Source: Actinomycetota bacterium (GTDB lineage: Bacteria > Actinomycetota > Actinomycetes > S36-B12 > UBA5976). Taken from it: a DNA stretch of 6,849 nt. The position numbers and the translations under genes are program-made. The stretch lies in contig WLGZ01000053.1 of the NCBI GenBank assembly GCA_009702945.1, forward strand, positions 1-6,849, in the 5' to 3' direction. Of the stretch, positions 5,871-6,849 are shown piece by piece. Position 1 is the first letter of the stretch. Each line of letters starts with the position of its first letter. A model generated the notes under the pieces. That model did not search any database. It saw nothing but the letters and a program-made list of their open reading frames with translations, and was not told the DNA's origin.

Positions 5871-6849
5871 TTACAAATTCTGTTTAAAGAATTCGATTGA
5901 GCGCTGCATCGATAATTCCCACTGCGGCTCGAAAGCGTGCCCTTCACCGTCATAAACATGCAAAGTGACATCTTTATCGAACGCTTGCATCTGGCTTGCT
6001 GCTCGCTCAGACCAAGCTAATTGACAAGTGTTATCCGCGGATCCGTGGTGAATCATGATTGGATCATCGATTTTGTCGAAGTAGTTTTCTGCTGAAATCC
6101 CAGCCCAAAATTCTGGACTGTCTTCCGGACTTCCAAATCTCTCGATGATCGGGGTTGCAACTGCTGGCATGTTTCGACCCCATTTGTTGAAGTTATCAAC
6201 GTAGTTGGCACTCACGGGTGCATACAAAACAATTGCGTCATATTCATTTGGAGCAACGGTAGCTACGTTGTAACCAATTCCGCCACCCATTGATCGACCA
6301 AGGTAACCAATCTTTTCAGTATCAACTTGTGGCAGGCCTGATGCGCGAAGGGCACGGGCAGCTGCAATCACATCAATTGTGTAACCCAAACGTAAGGTCG
6401 AGTCGATGTTTGGATCATCGTCGCTTCCAGCATGATTTCGATAATCAGTATGTAGAACTATGTAACCCTGGTTAGCTAAGTAATCTTGCTCGCGCTTCAG
6501 ACCGCGTCCCGATGTGTAGATGTCAGTATCTATGTAGCCGTGTCCCAGAACCAGAGTTGAAAAAGGACCTTCACCTTTGGGGATGTTCATGATTCCCGAG
6601 ATCGTGAATTCATTTGCTTTGTAAGTAATCGGATGCCTTGTATAGGTAGCAGTACTGCCAATGGCATCGCCAACTACCAAATCGGTTCCAGTAATTTCGG
6701 TTTGCATAAGTGCAGGTAATGAAACTGGATCAAATACTTCTTCAGGGGTGGCTGAAGCGGCTGGAAGGCTTGGTTCGTTACTTGGTGCTGATGAGCTTGC
6801 CGACTCTGTTTGTCCGGAGCAGCCAGCAACCAATAGGGCGGCTACGAAA
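5871..6849 (-). CDS. Alpha/beta hydrolase lipoprotein (S9/dienelactone-hydrolase-like), 5' end off window
   Basis: Probable surface-anchored serine hydrolase; the substrate (ester or peptide) is unknown. The frame stays open to the window edge, so a start at the TTG at 6831-6833 is not credible: the upstream codons give FVAALL, completing a hydrophobic signal-peptide core before the lipobox LVAGC. The lipidated Cys is coded at 6819-6821, and numbering below counts it as +1. A Ser/Pro/Ala-rich linker follows to about +27. The fold carries LGHGY near +92 (oxyanion region) and the nucleophile Ser+177 in GRSMGGG. Asp+263 in HGSADNTC and His+295 in DGEGHAF complete the triad. Mature length is 316 residues, with one further Cys (+266). 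It is transcribed towards the tRNA, opposite to every other gene here, and ends 84 nt from it. It shares only the fold with the TAP-like hydrolase; the motifs differ, so they are not recent duplicates. Confidence 0.9.
   Translation of the reverse strand, partial: FVAALLVAGCSGQTESASSSAPSNEPSLPAASATPEEVFDPVSLPALMQTEITGTDLVVGDAIGSTATYTRHPITYKANEFTISGIMNIPKGEGPFSTLVLGHGYIDTDIYTSGRGLKREQDYLANQGYIVLHTDYRNHAGSDDDPNIDSTLRLGYTIDVIAAARALRASGLPQVDTEKIGYLGRSMGGGIGYNVATVAPNEYDAIVLYAPVSANYVDNFNKWGRNMPAVATPIIERFGSPEDSPEFWAGISAENYFDKIDDPIMIHHGSADNTCQLAWSERAASQMQAFDKDVTLHVYDGEGHAFEPQWELSMQRSIEFFKQNL

Noticed and set aside
5871..6833. TTG 6833 as the start of the minus-strand hydrolase
   Set aside because: It would leave only four residues before the lipobox Cys. 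The frame continues with hydrophobic residues to the window edge, so the true start is outside.
3487..6849. The two alpha/beta hydrolases as a recent duplication
   Set aside because: Their nucleophile contexts (GKSYGT against GRSMGGG), oxyanion loops, lengths and export signals differ; they share only the general fold.

Overview
The window looks like core chromosome from a low-to-mid-GC actinobacterium (roughly high-40s % GC by eye, not computed). Three things point there: the gene order topA–tmk–holB–TAP-like hydrolase–tRNA-Thr, a TopA with a Lys/Ala-rich basic tail and no zinc-ribbon cysteines, and an actinobacterial style of HolB. The modest GC would suit a small planktonic actinobacterium such as the acI/Nanopelagicales group. 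That placement is inference and I could not test it.

Layout: (1) 1-1608 (+) is the C-terminal ~535 residues of DNA topoisomerase I; the gene starts before the window. (2) 1619-2239 (+) is thymidylate kinase, 10 nt downstream. (3) 2236-3429 (+) is the DNA polymerase III delta' subunit, overlapping tmk by 4 nt (ATGA). These three form a tight DNA-replication/nucleotide cluster that is probably co-transcribed. (4) 3487-5016 (+) is a secreted or membrane-anchored TAP-like alpha/beta hydrolase with ten cysteines. (5) 5068-5652 (+) is a VKOR-family membrane thiol oxidase that would help form disulfides in exported proteins. (6) 5715-5786 (+) is tRNA-Thr(CGT). (7) 5871-6849 (-), convergent with all the rest, is an alpha/beta hydrolase lipoprotein whose N-terminus lies beyond the right edge.

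Functionally the left half is cytoplasmic and replicative: supercoil relaxation, dTTP supply and clamp loading. The right half is about the cell envelope: two exported hydrolases and one disulfide-generating enzyme. The ten-cysteine hydrolase directly upstream of VKOR suggests an enzyme/folding-factor pairing, though both families are widespread.

I found no CRISPR array, insertion sequence, phage gene or toxin–antitoxin pair, and no convincing new system. The most unusual stretch is the ~85-nt convergent gap after the tRNA. It holds a strong hairpin that uses the last four tRNA bases, and a short sequence resembling a decayed copy of the tRNA 3' half. It could be an old integration scar, but the evidence is slim.
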